Part shown: piece by piece, positions 50,411-59,006 of the stretch | Layout: each line of letters opens with the position of its first letter | Position numbering within the stretch: the stretch's first letter is position 1 | Source of the DNA: Pseudomonas sp. BBP2017 | GTDB lineage: Bacteria > Pseudomonadota > Gammaproteobacteria > Pseudomonadales > Pseudomonadaceae | DNA: 64,000 nucleotides | Direction of reading: 5' to 3' | Assembly (NCBI RefSeq): GCF_003024385.1 | Contig: NZ_PVZN01000002.1 | Coordinates: 496,001-560,000 of the forward strand | Notes under the pieces: model-generated | Told to the model about the DNA's origin: nothing | What the model saw: the letters and a program-made list of their open reading frames with translations, nothing else | The model's database searches: none | Made by a program: the position numbers and the translations under genes

Positions 50411-51654
50411 AGGTGTTCTCCGAACGCGGCGGCCACACGTAAGGCACTCACTACACCGTCTTCGTGAAAACCGTTGGCCCAATAGGCGCCACAGTAGTAG
50501 CTGTGTTGAGCGCCCTGGAGGTCGCGCCAGCGGGCTTGGGCGGCCAGGCCGGCAAGGCTGTACTGCGGATGTGCGTAACGGAATCGGCCTAGTATTTTGC
50601 TTGGGTCAATCGAGGCGGTCTGGTTCAGGCTGACGCAGAAGGTGGTCCCGCTTTGGATTCCTTGCAGGATATTCATGTTGTAGGTGACGGCGGCAGGTTG
50701 CTTTATCGAGCCACCGAGGCGGTAGTTCCAGCTCGCCCAGGCCAGGCGACGGCTAGGGAGCAGTCGAGCATCGGTGTGCAACACCACGTCGTTCTCTGCA
50801 TAGGGCAGTGCGCCAAGCACCTCCTGCTCGTGCTGGCTGGGTGTAGCCAGCAGGCGTAATGCCTGATCGCTGTGACAGGCAAACACCACACTGTCGAAAC
50901 GCTCGCTGCCGGCGGCGCTTATGAGGGTTACGCCTGCGATGTCGCGCTCTACCCGATATACCGGACAACTTAGGCGAATGCGCTCTGCGAAGCTGGCGCA
51001 CAGCGGTGCCAGGTAACTGCGAGAGCCGCCACTGACCACACGCCACTGCGGCCGATGACTGACCGACAACAAACCGTGATTTTTACAAAAGCGCACGAAG
51101 AACTGCAGTGGAAAATCCTGCATGTCGGCCAGTGACATCGACCAGATCGCTGAGCCCATGGGTACGATGTAGTGCTCGACAAAGCGTTGACTGTAGCCAT
51201 TTTGGCGCAGGTAGCTGCCAAGGGTAGTGTTGGCGGCGATACGCTGCTCGTCCAAATCACGCAGGGCTTGGCGATTGAAGCGCAGAATGTCGCGAAGCAT
51301 GCGCCAGAACGCGGGGGATAGGAGGTTGCTGCGCTGGGCGAACAGGCTGTTGAGATTGTTACCGTTGTACTCGGTGCCAGTGCGTGGATCCTGAACCGAG
51401 AAGCTCATCTCGGTAGGTTGCGAGGCGACACCAAGCTGATCCAGCAGGCTGATGAAGTTCGGATAGGTCCTGTCGTTGAAAACGATGAAACCGGTGTCGA
51501 TGGCATGATGTTCGCCATTCACCTCAACGTCCAGAGTATGGGTGTGACCACCGATCCAGTCGCTGGCTTCGAATACCGTCACCTCGTGTTGACGGCTGAG
51601 CAGGTAGGCGCTCGTCAGGCCCGAGATGCCGCTGCCGACAATGGCTATTTTCAT
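50407..51654 (-). CDS. FAD-dependent amine-oxidase-like protein
   Basis: 415 residues. Dinucleotide motif KIAIVGSGISGLTSAYLLSRQHEVTVFEASD at the N-terminus, then GGHTHTLDV and DTGFIVFNDRTYPN, and AYWANGFHEDG near the C-terminus. It is a flavoprotein of the NAD(P)-binding/phytoene-dehydrogenase-like group, probably a desaturase or oxidase acting on acyl chains in this operon. ATGA coupling to DUF1365. Confidence 0.88.
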   Translation of the reverse strand: MKIAIVGSGISGLTSAYLLSRQHEVTVFEASDWIGGHTHTLDVEVNGEHHAIDTGFIVFNDRTYPNFISLLDQLGVASQPTEMSFSVQDPRTGTEYNGNNLNSLFAQRSNLLSPAFWRMLRDILRFNRQALRDLDEQRIAANTTLGSYLRQNGYSQRFVEHYIVPMGSAIWSMSLADMQDFPLQFFVRFCKNHGLLSVSHRPQWRVVSGGSRSYLAPLCASFAERIRLSCPVYRVERDIAGVTLISAAGSERFDSVVFACHSDQALRLLATPSQHEQEVLGALPYAENDVVLHTDARLLPSRRLAWASWNYRLGGSIKQPAAVTYNMNILQGIQSGTTFCVSLNQTASIDPSKILGRFRYAHPQYSLAGLAAQARWRDLQGAQHSYYCGAYWANGFHEDGVVSALRVAAAFGEHL

Positions 51655-52412
51655 GAGGGTTGTTCCGTGGCGGTGCGAGCCATGCGCTTTACCAGCGCCA
51701 GTTGAAGGCGCTGAGGCAATAGCGCCAGCAGGCGCAATGCGCCAATGAAGGGCCAGGGAAAGGCTATTTCCATCGGCCGTTTTTCCAGGCGGGCGACGAT
51801 ATGGGCGGCGGCCTTGTTGGCTGTCCAGCGCATCGGCATAGGGAAATCGTTCTGTTGCGTCAGCGGCGTATCAACAAAGCCCGGACTGACCAGGGTGACG
51901 TCGATATCCTCTTGCGCCAAATCTATGCGCAGTGACTGGAACAGGTAGCGCATAGCAGCTTTGGAGGCGCCATAGGCTTCGGCGCGCGGCAACGCCAGAT
52001 AGGTCACAGAGCTACATACTGCCACCAGGTGTGGTCGCTGGGCTTGGCGTAGCAGTGGCAGGGCGGCTTGCACACAATAGGTGGCGGAGAAGAAATTGGC
52101 GCGCATCACGCGCTCGATCATGTTGGCTTCGAAGCAAGCAGCGTCTAGATATTCGCAGGTGCCTGCGTTGAGGACGACTTGATCCAAGGCGCCCCATGCG
52201 AGTTCGATTTGCTTTCCCATGGCTTGCACTTGTTGGGGGTCGGTCAGGTCGCCGGGCAGCACCAATACCTGTTCGGGGTATTGCAGGTGCAGGTTTTTCA
52301 GCGCCTGGACATTGCGCGCGCTGACGGCCAATTGGTGGCCCTGGCTCAGAAAACGCTGCGCTAGAGCGGCACCGATGCCACTGCTGGCGCCGGTCAGCCA
52401 GATATGCTTCAT
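51651..52412 (-). CDS. SDR-family oxidoreductase
   Basis: 253 residues from the ATG at 52412 (the longer frame upstream is rejected). Motifs: IWLTGASSGIGAALAQRF, LNAGTCEY, and Y-x3-K in AEAYGASKAAM. It overlaps the NTF2-like gene and the FAD oxidoreductase, so it belongs to the lipid-modifying operon. Confidence 0.9.
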   Translation of the reverse strand: MKHIWLTGASSGIGAALAQRFLSQGHQLAVSARNVQALKNLHLQYPEQVLVLPGDLTDPQQVQAMGKQIELAWGALDQVVLNAGTCEYLDAACFEANMIERVMRANFFSATYCVQAALPLLRQAQRPHLVAVCSSVTYLALPRAEAYGASKAAMRYLFQSLRIDLAQEDIDVTLVSPGFVDTPLTQQNDFPMPMRWTANKAAAHIVARLEKRPMEIAFPWPFIGALRLLALLPQRLQLALVKRMARTATEQPS

Positions 52413-52834
52413 GCCAGCCTCCCTTTCAGCCAGCCAATCGCAGGCCCCATCAGCGGTAAGTGTTCGTAGAGCAACGCACCAGCATCGAAGTAGTCGTGGT
52501 GCTGGTACACCTTGTCGCGCCATAGCAGATGCGAACAGCCCTCTACCGCTATCGGTTGGCCACGGCGCAGTCGAGGGTGGCGGTAAGTCAATTTCCAACG
52601 AAGGTAGCCGGCGCCGTCTCGCAACTGGTCGTAGCCATGGAAGCTGAAACTGAGCTGGCTGACATTGGTGTACAACTCGGCGAAATACTCGTGTAGTGCC
52701 GCCAGCCCCTGAATGGTGTGCAGCGGATCGCGAAAATGCACGTCGTCGCTGTACAGTTCGCCGAGCCTGTGCAGGTTGCTGACTTTCAGTGCCGAGAAGT
52801 CCTCGGCGAAACGTTGCAGGAAGTCAGTCATCAA
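52409..52834 (-). CDS. NTF2-like (SnoaL-type) protein
   Basis: 141 residues. FLQRFAEDFSALKVSNLHRLGELYSDDVHFRDPLHTIQG is the N-terminal helix and first strand of an NTF2-like cone fold; a hydrophobic pocket is likely. It may hold a lipid or pigment substrate. Overlaps both neighbours (photolyase and SDR). Confidence 0.82.
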   Translation of the reverse strand: MMTDFLQRFAEDFSALKVSNLHRLGELYSDDVHFRDPLHTIQGLAALHEYFAELYTNVSQLSFSFHGYDQLRDGAGYLRWKLTYRHPRLRRGQPIAVEGCSHLLWRDKVYQHHDYFDAGALLYEHLPLMGPAIGWLKGRLA

Positions 52835-54263
52835 GCCTCTCCAGTAAGGGTAAGTCTCTGAAGGCTTGCAGCGCCCGCTGGCGGCTGCCGACCAGATCTA
52901 CGATTGGCTGCGGATAATTGGCCACACTGAACAGCCCGCCGAGCGCAGCAGGGGCGTGGATACTCCTGTTGTCCAGGTCGGCCAATTCCGGCAGCCAGTG
53001 ACGGATAAAACGACCGTCCGGGTCGAAGCGTCGTGATTGGTTGATCGGGTTGAACAGACGGAACCAGGGCACAGCATCGGTTCCGGTAGAGGCACTCCAT
53101 TGCCAGCCCCCGTTGTTGGCTGCCAGATCGCCGTCGATCAGATGGCGCATGAAGAAACGTTCGCCTTCGCGCCAGTCGATTAATAGGTTCTTGGTCAGGA
53201 ACATCGCCACCACCATGCGCAGTCGGTTGTGCATCCAGCCTGTGGCGAGCAACTGGCGCATGGCAGCGTCGATCAGTGGAAAACCGGTACGCCCCTGTTG
53301 CCAGGCGGCCAACTCTTGTGGCGCATGGCGCCAGGGCAACGCTTCTGTGGTGGGGCGAAACGCTCTGTGCCGGGATACCCGTGAAAAACCAACCAGGATG
53401 TGCTTATAGAATTCGCGCCACAGTAGCTCGTTGATCCAGGTGACGGCGCCTGCGCTGCCAGCTTCAAATTCACCCTGGTTGCAGCTCAGCGCAGCGTGCA
53501 GGCACTGGCGTGGCGAGAGCACGCCGGCGGCAAGATAGGGCGACAGCTGGCTGGTACCAGGTTGAACAGGGAAGTCGCGCTGTCGGTCGTAAGCATGCAA
53601 CTGCTCTTCGGCGAAGCGCTGCAGACGTTCCTGTGCCACGGCCTCGCCAGCTGGCCACAAGGACGGAATGCCAAGGTTCGGTGTAGTAAAGTCGGATAGG
53701 CTCGTGGGGATCGTGTCACTGTCTATAGTGAGCCGGGCTTGCACATGTGGCCGCGCCACCTGGGCGGGTAGGGCAGTGTGCAGGCGCTGATAGCAAACCT
53801 TGCGAAACTGGCTGAAGACCTGAAAATAGCTACCCGAGCGGGTGAGTATGCTGCCGGGTTGAAACAGCAACTGATCCAGGTGGCTATGGAATCCCACGCC
53901 AAGCTCGGCCAGTTGATTCGCCACCTCGCGGTCACGTAGCGTTTCATGAACCCCATATTCCTGGTTGACTTGAACGCTGGCGATGGACTGCTCGCGGCAG
54001 AGCGTGGCCAGCACGGCGGGCGCATCACGCCAGTGTTCTGCTTGGCGTATCAGCAACGGTACGTTCAAAGCCTGCAGTTGGGCTCTAAGTGCCACCAAGT
54101 TACGGAGCCAGAAGTCGACTTTGCACGGCGCGTCGTCGTGCGCCCGCCACTGGCCAGGGCTTATAAGGAACACCGCCAGGGTAGAGCCGGCCTGCATGGC
54201 CGCTGTCAGTGCGGTGTTGTCCTGAACCCGTAGATCATTGCGAAACCACATCAACTGCTGCAT
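52824..54263 (-). CDS. phrB: Deoxyribodipyrimidine photolyase
   Basis: 479 residues from the ATG at 54263, which has GAGG eight bases upstream; the frame extends further but without support. N-terminal antenna domain (LMWFRNDLRVQDNTALTAA) and the FAD-binding domain with TSQLSPYLAAGVLSPRQC, ELLWREFYKHIL, ATGWMHNRLRMVVAMFLTKNLLIDW and GGWQWSASTGTDAVPWFRLFNP. It repairs cyclobutane pyrimidine dimers with blue/UV-A light. Its position between a MerR light-type regulator and lipid genes ties DNA repair to the light response. Confidence 0.95.
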   Translation of the reverse strand: MQQLMWFRNDLRVQDNTALTAAMQAGSTLAVFLISPGQWRAHDDAPCKVDFWLRNLVALRAQLQALNVPLLIRQAEHWRDAPAVLATLCREQSIASVQVNQEYGVHETLRDREVANQLAELGVGFHSHLDQLLFQPGSILTRSGSYFQVFSQFRKVCYQRLHTALPAQVARPHVQARLTIDSDTIPTSLSDFTTPNLGIPSLWPAGEAVAQERLQRFAEEQLHAYDRQRDFPVQPGTSQLSPYLAAGVLSPRQCLHAALSCNQGEFEAGSAGAVTWINELLWREFYKHILVGFSRVSRHRAFRPTTEALPWRHAPQELAAWQQGRTGFPLIDAAMRQLLATGWMHNRLRMVVAMFLTKNLLIDWREGERFFMRHLIDGDLAANNGGWQWSASTGTDAVPWFRLFNPINQSRRFDPDGRFIRHWLPELADLDNRSIHAPAALGGLFSVANYPQPIVDLVGSRQRALQAFRDLPLLERLDD

Positions 54264-54273
54264 GAGTCTTTCC

Positions 54274-55200
54274 TCAGCGACCGGCAAGCAGGCCAAGCCG
54301 CTGCAGGCAGTGCAGGGCGATCAGCGGGTCGCCAGCAAGGTGTAGGTTGGGGAGTTCTGCCAGAGACTCCTGGTGGATGCTCACGACATGGCCACATAGC
54401 AGGAATGGAGAGCCGCCTGCAGCTAGCAGGCACTGCAGATGCCGGGGTTCGATGCTCTGATTGCTGTGAAGCAAGACGGCGCGCGGGTTTATGTGGCGTG
54501 TAGCCAGGGCAAGGTCACCTGCGGGAATTGCCCATTCAAGCACGCGTACGGGACAGCCAGAACTGCTCGCCAGCCAGGCGCACAGCCACAGTCCAGGCTC
54601 CATGCCGCTCTCAGATAGATTCAGCAGCAGAAGGGGCGCGTCTCCCAGCTCGCGGTTGTCGTGATAAATGCGCGCGGCCAACTTAGTGCGTAGCCAGGAC
54701 AGGAAGAACACCTGTTCGACGCGTGCTTTGGCATGGCCGCTCCAGCGCAGTTTCAGTTGCAGCAGCAGCGGCATCAAAAGGTGCCTACAGAGGGTTTCTG
54801 CAGGGTAAAGTGCCAGCGTGCGGTTGAAGTCTTCATCCAGCGGACGCTCGGAAAGTTGTTCGATGTAGCCGAGCCATTGCAGTTGCTGCACGCCCCACTG
54901 CGAGTTCGCCGGTTCCGCTGATTTTTGTGCATCTTCAAGCAAACGCTTGACCTGGCTAACTGCTACCCCCCGCTCTAGCCAGCTAAGCACTTCACGAATT
55001 TGCACGATGTCCTTGTCGCAGTACAGGCGGTGGCCTTTAGGCGTGCGCTGCGGCTTGATCAACCCGTAGCGCCGTTCCCAGGCGCGCAATGTGACCGGGT
55101 TCACGCCAGTCTGACGCGCCACTTCGCGGATTGGCAGGAGACCTTCGACCGTATGCATGTCGCAGTCAATCGGCGAAGTTGTAGGGTCCAAGGTGTTCAT
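54274..55200 (-). CDS. MerR-family regulator, LitR/CarH-like without B12 motif (PplR-type)
   Basis: 308 residues. N-terminal MerR HTH (PIREVARQTGVNPVTLRAWERRYGLIKPQ and GHRLYCDKDIVQIREVLSWLERG). The C-terminal 200 residues correspond to the CarH-like helical and Rossmann domains, but no E/D-x-H-x2-G cobalamin signature is seen, as in the class II LitR proteins of Pseudomonas. Such proteins repress light genes and are switched by a LOV partner. The start overlaps the DUF523 stop (ATGA) and a photolyase gene follows. It probably recognises the TGTACA-N12-TGTACA boxes nearby. Confidence 0.85.
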   Translation of the reverse strand: MNTLDPTTSPIDCDMHTVEGLLPIREVARQTGVNPVTLRAWERRYGLIKPQRTPKGHRLYCDKDIVQIREVLSWLERGVAVSQVKRLLEDAQKSAEPANSQWGVQQLQWLGYIEQLSERPLDEDFNRTLALYPAETLCRHLLMPLLLQLKLRWSGHAKARVEQVFFLSWLRTKLAARIYHDNRELGDAPLLLLNLSESGMEPGLWLCAWLASSSGCPVRVLEWAIPAGDLALATRHINPRAVLLHSNQSIEPRHLQCLLAAGGSPFLLCGHVVSIHQESLAELPNLHLAGDPLIALHCLQRLGLLAGR

Positions 55201-56156
55201 AAGGCGTTTCGCAGGCTGAGGTTCTCCGGATGTGGTTGCATGTAGGCTTGGCGTTCGATGTAGGCATGAGGATGACGACGCAAGTGATGCTTTATCAATG
55301 TAAGGGGCACCACCAGCGGTACGATGCCCAAGCGGTATTGCTGGATCAGCTCTTGCAGTTCCTGTTTTTCCGGCGAACTCAAGGCGCGCTTCAGATAACC
55401 CATCAGATGCTGCAAAACGTTGCTATGGCTACCACGGCTGGCTGGCTTTTTGAGGGCGCTCATAAATGCGCTGAAGTACTCAACGGCGAACAGGTCAAGG
55501 GGCTTAGCAGCACTTTGTGCCAGCTCCCGGCCGAGTAGCTGATATTGCTCACGGCAAGTGGCCATAAGCTGGTACTTGTAGCGTTCGTGGAAGCAAATAA
55601 GTGCTTTGCGCGTTAAACCGGCACGCTGCAAACGTCGCCATTCGGCATAGGCGAAGACGCGGGTGATGAAGTTCTCGCGTATCACCGGGTCGTTGAGTCG
55701 GCCATCTTCCTCTACCGGCAGGTTCGGGCGTGCACGCATTAGCGCAGCTGCGAACAAGCCACTCCCTCCTTCGGCTGCAGGATAACCGTTGTCTTGATAG
55801 ACCTTGACCCGCTCCATGCCGCAGGAAGGCGATTTCTGCATCAGGATGTAGCCACAGATATCGTCAATTTGCTCAGCTGTATGCTGTCCAAAAGCGGTTA
55901 GCGCCTCGCTCACATCCAACTCACGATTAACCGTGCCGATCGCCCGCGGTTTTTTTGGATCGCCGACCAAGCGAATGGGTTGGCGTGGTGTGCCAAGGCC
56001 AATAGCTTGCTCTGGGCAGACGGCTTTGAACTCAAAGTGGCTAGATAGAATTTCGGTGCATAGCGCAGACGCCTTGTGCCCGCCGTTGAAGCGCACGGGC
56101 TGGCCGATCAGGCAAGCGCTTATGCCTATCTTGATGGTGTTGGTGGTGACGGCCAT
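55197..56156 (-). CDS. DUF523/DUF1722 protein (YbgA-like)
   Basis: 319 residues. DUF523 half: KIGISACLIGQPVRFNGGHK, CPEQAIGLGTPRQPIRLVG, and YILMQKSPSCGMERVKVY. DUF1722 half: GLTRKALICFHERYKYQLMA and LIKHHLRRHPHAYIERQAYMQPHPENL. ATG with GAGG upstream. It heads the nine-gene minus-strand operon; one light-type box lies 15 bp upstream of its start and another 65 bp upstream. Function unknown; often found beside photolyase genes. Confidence 0.93.
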   Translation of the reverse strand: MAVTTNTIKIGISACLIGQPVRFNGGHKASALCTEILSSHFEFKAVCPEQAIGLGTPRQPIRLVGDPKKPRAIGTVNRELDVSEALTAFGQHTAEQIDDICGYILMQKSPSCGMERVKVYQDNGYPAAEGGSGLFAAALMRARPNLPVEEDGRLNDPVIRENFITRVFAYAEWRRLQRAGLTRKALICFHERYKYQLMATCREQYQLLGRELAQSAAKPLDLFAVEYFSAFMSALKKPASRGSHSNVLQHLMGYLKRALSSPEKQELQELIQQYRLGIVPLVVPLTLIKHHLRRHPHAYIERQAYMQPHPENLSLRNAL

Positions 56157-56170
56157 AGAAACCTCACTCT

Positions 56171-56194
56171 TGTACGGCCTGCACGTTTTGTACA
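56171..56194 (-). promoter_or_regulatory. Light-regulon-type box, one mismatch
   Basis: TGTACG-N12-TGTACA, one base from the perfect inverted repeat. It lies just upstream of the ribosome site of the DUF523 gene, at the head of the nine-gene operon. Confidence 0.6.
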
Positions 56195-56220
56195 GCTTTT
56201 CCCAAGAATAAGACTAATGT

Positions 56221-56244
56221 TGTACAAGTCAACCTTTCTGTATA
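56221..56244. promoter_or_regulatory. Light-regulon-type box TGTACA-N12-TGTATA
   Basis: It fits the consensus T(G/A)TACA-N12-TGTA(C/T)A reported for the Pseudomonas putida PplR1 protein (recalled, not checked). It sits between the DUF523 operon and the lipocalin gene, 75 bp upstream of the latter, so it can serve both. Confidence 0.7.
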
Positions 56245-56318
56245 GGTTTGTGTGAAGTGTGTGGACGGCATGAAGGTCCTAGCAGGTTGCTTCATTCCTT
56301 TTCAAAGGGAGAAAAAAC

Positions 56319-56885
56319 ATGGCATTTCGGATTGCAAGTGATTGGTCGCGCAAAGCTATCGGTCTGCTTGTAGTGCTGACGTTGCTGGGCACGGGCGCTT
56401 GCTCCGTAGCCCCGCCCAAAGGGGTCGAGGTGGTTACCCCATTCGAGATTGAACGCTACCTAGGCACTTGGTATGAGATTGCCCGCTTGGATCATTCCTT
56501 TGAGCGCAACCTTAGCAACGTTCAAGCACACTACAGGCTGAAGCCAGATGGCGATCTCGAGGTGGTCAACAGGGGGTACAACGCTGATACTGGGCGGTGG
56601 AAGGAGGTGGCTGGCAACGCGAAGTTCACAGGCGCGTCTGATGTGGGTTCACTCAAAGTTTTGTTCTTCGGTCCCTTTTACGGGGGGTACCACTTGGTCG
56701 CACTGGACCAACGGGACTATCGCTGGGCGATGGTAGTAGGTCCGAGTCGCGACTACTTGTGGATCCTGGCTCGCGATAAGCAATTGTCTGATGAGGTGCG
56801 TGAGCAATTGCTTGCGCAAGCGCTAAAGCTAGGCATCGATGTTTCGCAGTTGATCTGGGTTGTACAAGACAGGAATGGCACTTGA
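56319..56885 (+). CDS. Lipocalin lipoprotein, Blc-like
   Basis: 188 residues. Lipobox LGTGAC; lipocalin signature YLGTWYEIARLDHSFERNLSNV (G-x-W motif), then VVNRGYNADTGRWKEVAGNAKF and GGYHLVALD, RDYLWILARD. Outer-membrane lipoprotein that binds fatty acids or lysophospholipids. ATG with AGGGAG upstream. It is divergent from the DUF523 operon and shares its box, which fits a role in handling modified lipids. Confidence 0.92.
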   Translation: MAFRIASDWSRKAIGLLVVLTLLGTGACSVAPPKGVEVVTPFEIERYLGTWYEIARLDHSFERNLSNVQAHYRLKPDGDLEVVNRGYNADTGRWKEVAGNAKFTGASDVGSLKVLFFGPFYGGYHLVALDQRDYRWAMVVGPSRDYLWILARDKQLSDEVREQLLAQALKLGIDVSQLIWVVQDRNGT

Positions 56886-56946
56886 ACCCAAATCGTCCGA
56901 AAGGGCTTTTGAGCACCGGGGTACTGACAGGCCAACGGCTCCAGCA

Positions 56947-57024
56947 GTTCTTCGGATACAGGGATATCTCTTTGCCCGTCCCGCGTTCGAAGCCCTGCCG
57001 GATGTAACCTGGCCGGAGCCCTGA
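56947..57024 (+). pseudogene. C-terminal remnant of an EAL-domain protein
   Basis: Directly after the lipocalin gene the plus strand reads VLRIQGYLFARPAFEALP then DVTWPEP and a stop, the typical ending of Pseudomonas EAL phosphodiesterases (including BLUF-EAL photoreceptors). No start or earlier EAL motif is seen, so it is a tail left by a deletion. Confidence 0.6.
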
Positions 57025-57045
57025 ATTCGAGTTCTTCAGCCCAGA

Positions 57046-58374
57046 TCAGCGGCTCTGGTCCAGTGTTTGGGCAAATGTGCTTATGACTTCCACGACCTGC
57101 TGCGCACCTAGCTGTATGTCCATGATTACCGTGCCGGCCTGATTAGCAAGACTCACGCCGTGTTCTGCTTTAAGCGTACCGGATTGCATGCTGATAACCG
57201 CTTGCCTAGCCAGTTCGCGGTTCTTGCCAACCACTTCGGTGATCGCAACTGTCGCCTGGCTAGTACGCCGTGCGAGGCTGCGTACTTCATCGGCTACCAC
57301 CGCGAACCCGCGACCTTGATCGCCTGCCCGGGCTGCTTCGATGGCGGCATTGAGTGCGAGCAAGTTGGTTTGCTCAGCGATGCCACGGATAGCATCAACG
57401 ATGGCGCCGATCTCCTCGGACTGCACGCTGAGTGCGTTGATCCCTTGGGCTACCTGCTCGAGTTCATCGGCGATGCTTTGTACCACTGTGACGGTTTGCT
57501 GTACCACGCCAGATCCAAGTCTGGCGTGCTCGTCGGTTTGGCGGGAAGTGTTGAATGCCAGCTGCGCTGCTTTTGATTCGATTTTGCGCTGTTCAACCTG
57601 ACGGGTGATATCGGTGGCGAACTTGACTACGCCGTAAAGCTGGCCCTGGGCGTCAAAGAGCGGGTTGTAGGTCGCTTGAAGCCAGACGATATCGCCCTGT
57701 TTATTGACGCGTTGAAATACCCCAGCGCTGAATTCGCCGCGGTTCAAACCAGACCAGAAAGCACGATACCCTTCGCTAAGTACCTCGTTTGGTCGGCAGA
57801 ACTTTTGATGGTGTCGGCCGCGAATTTCTTCCAAACAAAAACCCATTACGTTCAGGAAATTGGAATTGGCATTGACGACTTGGCCGTGCAGGTCGAACTC
57901 AATGACGGCCATTGAGCGATCGACTGCCTGCATGAAGCTTGATTCAGTCTGCGAGCGTAGCGTGCGCTCGTTGACGTCGAAAGCTACTTTGATAATACGT
58001 TGCACATTGCCGGCAGAGTCACGCACTGGTACATAGCTTGCTTCCAGCCAGAGCCGGTGTCCTTCGCGCGCCAAGCGCAGAAGGTGAGCGCTGAAACTCT
58101 GCCCCTGCCTCAGTCGCTGCCATAACTCGTTGTACTCACGGCTTTGCACATAATGCGGCTCGCAGAACATGCGGTGGTGCTGGCCACGAATCTCGTTCAA
58201 CGAGTAGCCCAACATTTTCAGAAACAGTGGACTTGCGTCGAGCACTTCGCCTGTTGGGCTAAATTCGATGATCGCCATGGCGCTGTGCAGGGCGTCGTGC
58301 TCGGCGGCGAGCATAGCCCTCTGCTCCTGGCTCTCGCGCAGCGCGGTATTAAGTTTGCGGGTGCGCATGAACAT
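57046..58374 (-). CDS. Soluble tandem-PAS methyl-accepting sensor, BdlA-like
   Basis: 442 residues without membrane segments. Two PAS domains (about 25-140 and 145-265) with the repeated blocks [16 protein letters not shown] and [16 protein letters not shown]. The C-terminal half is an MCP signalling hairpin with [37 protein letters not shown]. The architecture matches BdlA, which controls biofilm dispersion in P. aeruginosa. The ligand (haem, FAD or other) is unknown. It lies inside the light region, with an imperfect box upstream. Confidence 0.88.
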   Translation of the reverse strand: MFMRTRKLNTALRESQEQRAMLAAEHDALHSAMAIIEFSPTGEVLDASPLFLKMLGYSLNEIRGQHHRMFCEPHYVQSREYNELWQRLRQGQSFSAHLLRLAREGHRLWLEASYVPVRDSAGNVQRIIKVAFDVNERTLRSQTESSFMQAVDRSMAVIEFDLHGQVVNANSNFLNVMGFCLEEIRGRHHQKFCRPNEVLSEGYRAFWSGLNRGEFSAGVFQRVNKQGDIVWLQATYNPLFDAQGQLYGVVKFATDITRQVEQRKIESKAAQLAFNTSRQTDEHARLGSGVVQQTVTVVQSIADELEQVAQGINALSVQSEEIGAIVDAIRGIAEQTNLLALNAAIEAARAGDQGRGFAVVADEVRSLARRTSQATVAITEVVGKNRELARQAVISMQSGTLKAEHGVSLANQAGTVIMDIQLGAQQVVEVISTFAQTLDQSR

Positions 58375-58489
58375 TCTTGGGGCTCCATGAGGCGTTGTGT
58401 GTTGATGGAAGGATGAATGCTGTAAGCAACGCGCAAAAAACTTGCGCGCTAATCAAGCGTGGTCACTGAGCGATTATCGATCTCAAGCC

Positions 58490-58512
58490 TGTACAGATAT
58501 AAATTGTGTATA
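58490..58512. promoter_or_regulatory. Light-regulon-type element with 11-base spacer
   Basis: TGTACA-N11-TGTATA, the same two half-sites as the box at 56221 but one base shorter in the spacer. It is 116 bp upstream of the BdlA-like start. The spacing makes binding uncertain. Confidence 0.35.
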
Positions 58513-58560
58513 GCTATCGAGCAGGTCGCTTTCTATTTATCAGGCTGGACGCAGAGGTGC

Positions 58561-58776
58561 TCAGCACCATCCGATTTTCCAGCGCTGGCTATTCCTGAGC
58601 TCTCGCCAGTCGAGCAATTGTTTGCGCCCGTTGTGCACTGCCTGCAGTTCAATTTGCAGAGGCGTGCCGTCTTCGTCGCATATCAATTCAGTTACGAGGA
58701 AATGCTTTTCCCGGTTTACTGGCTGACAGGCAGTCCACTTGGACAGCCCCAGTTTTCGTGGGTTGTATCTGTTCAT
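58561..58776 (-). CDS. TIGR02450-family tryptophan-rich small protein
   Basis: 71 residues: NPRKLGLSKWTACQPVNREKHFLVTEL and WRELRNSQRWKIGWC are the conserved blocks of this family. Function unknown, but it commonly lies in photolyase/cryptochrome neighbourhoods. Divergent from hemH across a perfect light-type box. Confidence 0.9.
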   Translation of the reverse strand: MNRYNPRKLGLSKWTACQPVNREKHFLVTELICDEDGTPLQIELQAVHNGRKQLLDWRELRNSQRWKIGWC

Positions 58777-58891
58777 GCGTTCTCCACCCGTAGGCTTTCA
58801 CGTCTTCCCGTCCGAGATGGGCGCCTGCTGAAGCAGCGTTGCTGGAGCCGATAATGGCATTGTGATGATAGGCTACTCCGACCTCAAAAGC

Positions 58892-58915
58892 TGTACAACA
58901 ATTCAATTATGTACA
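58892..58915. promoter_or_regulatory. Light-regulon-type box, perfect TGTACA-N12-TGTACA
   Basis: A perfect inverted repeat in the 230-bp divergent region between the Trp-rich protein gene and hemH, 92 bp upstream of the hemH start. The best example of the element in this window. Confidence 0.75.
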
Positions 58916-59006
58916 AGAATCTTGCGAGGTGTCACAACATCCTGCGAGACGCATGCCGTCTGGCCATTAGCTGTTGTATTTCCTTTTTTGACTTTAGGAA
59001 CACCCT

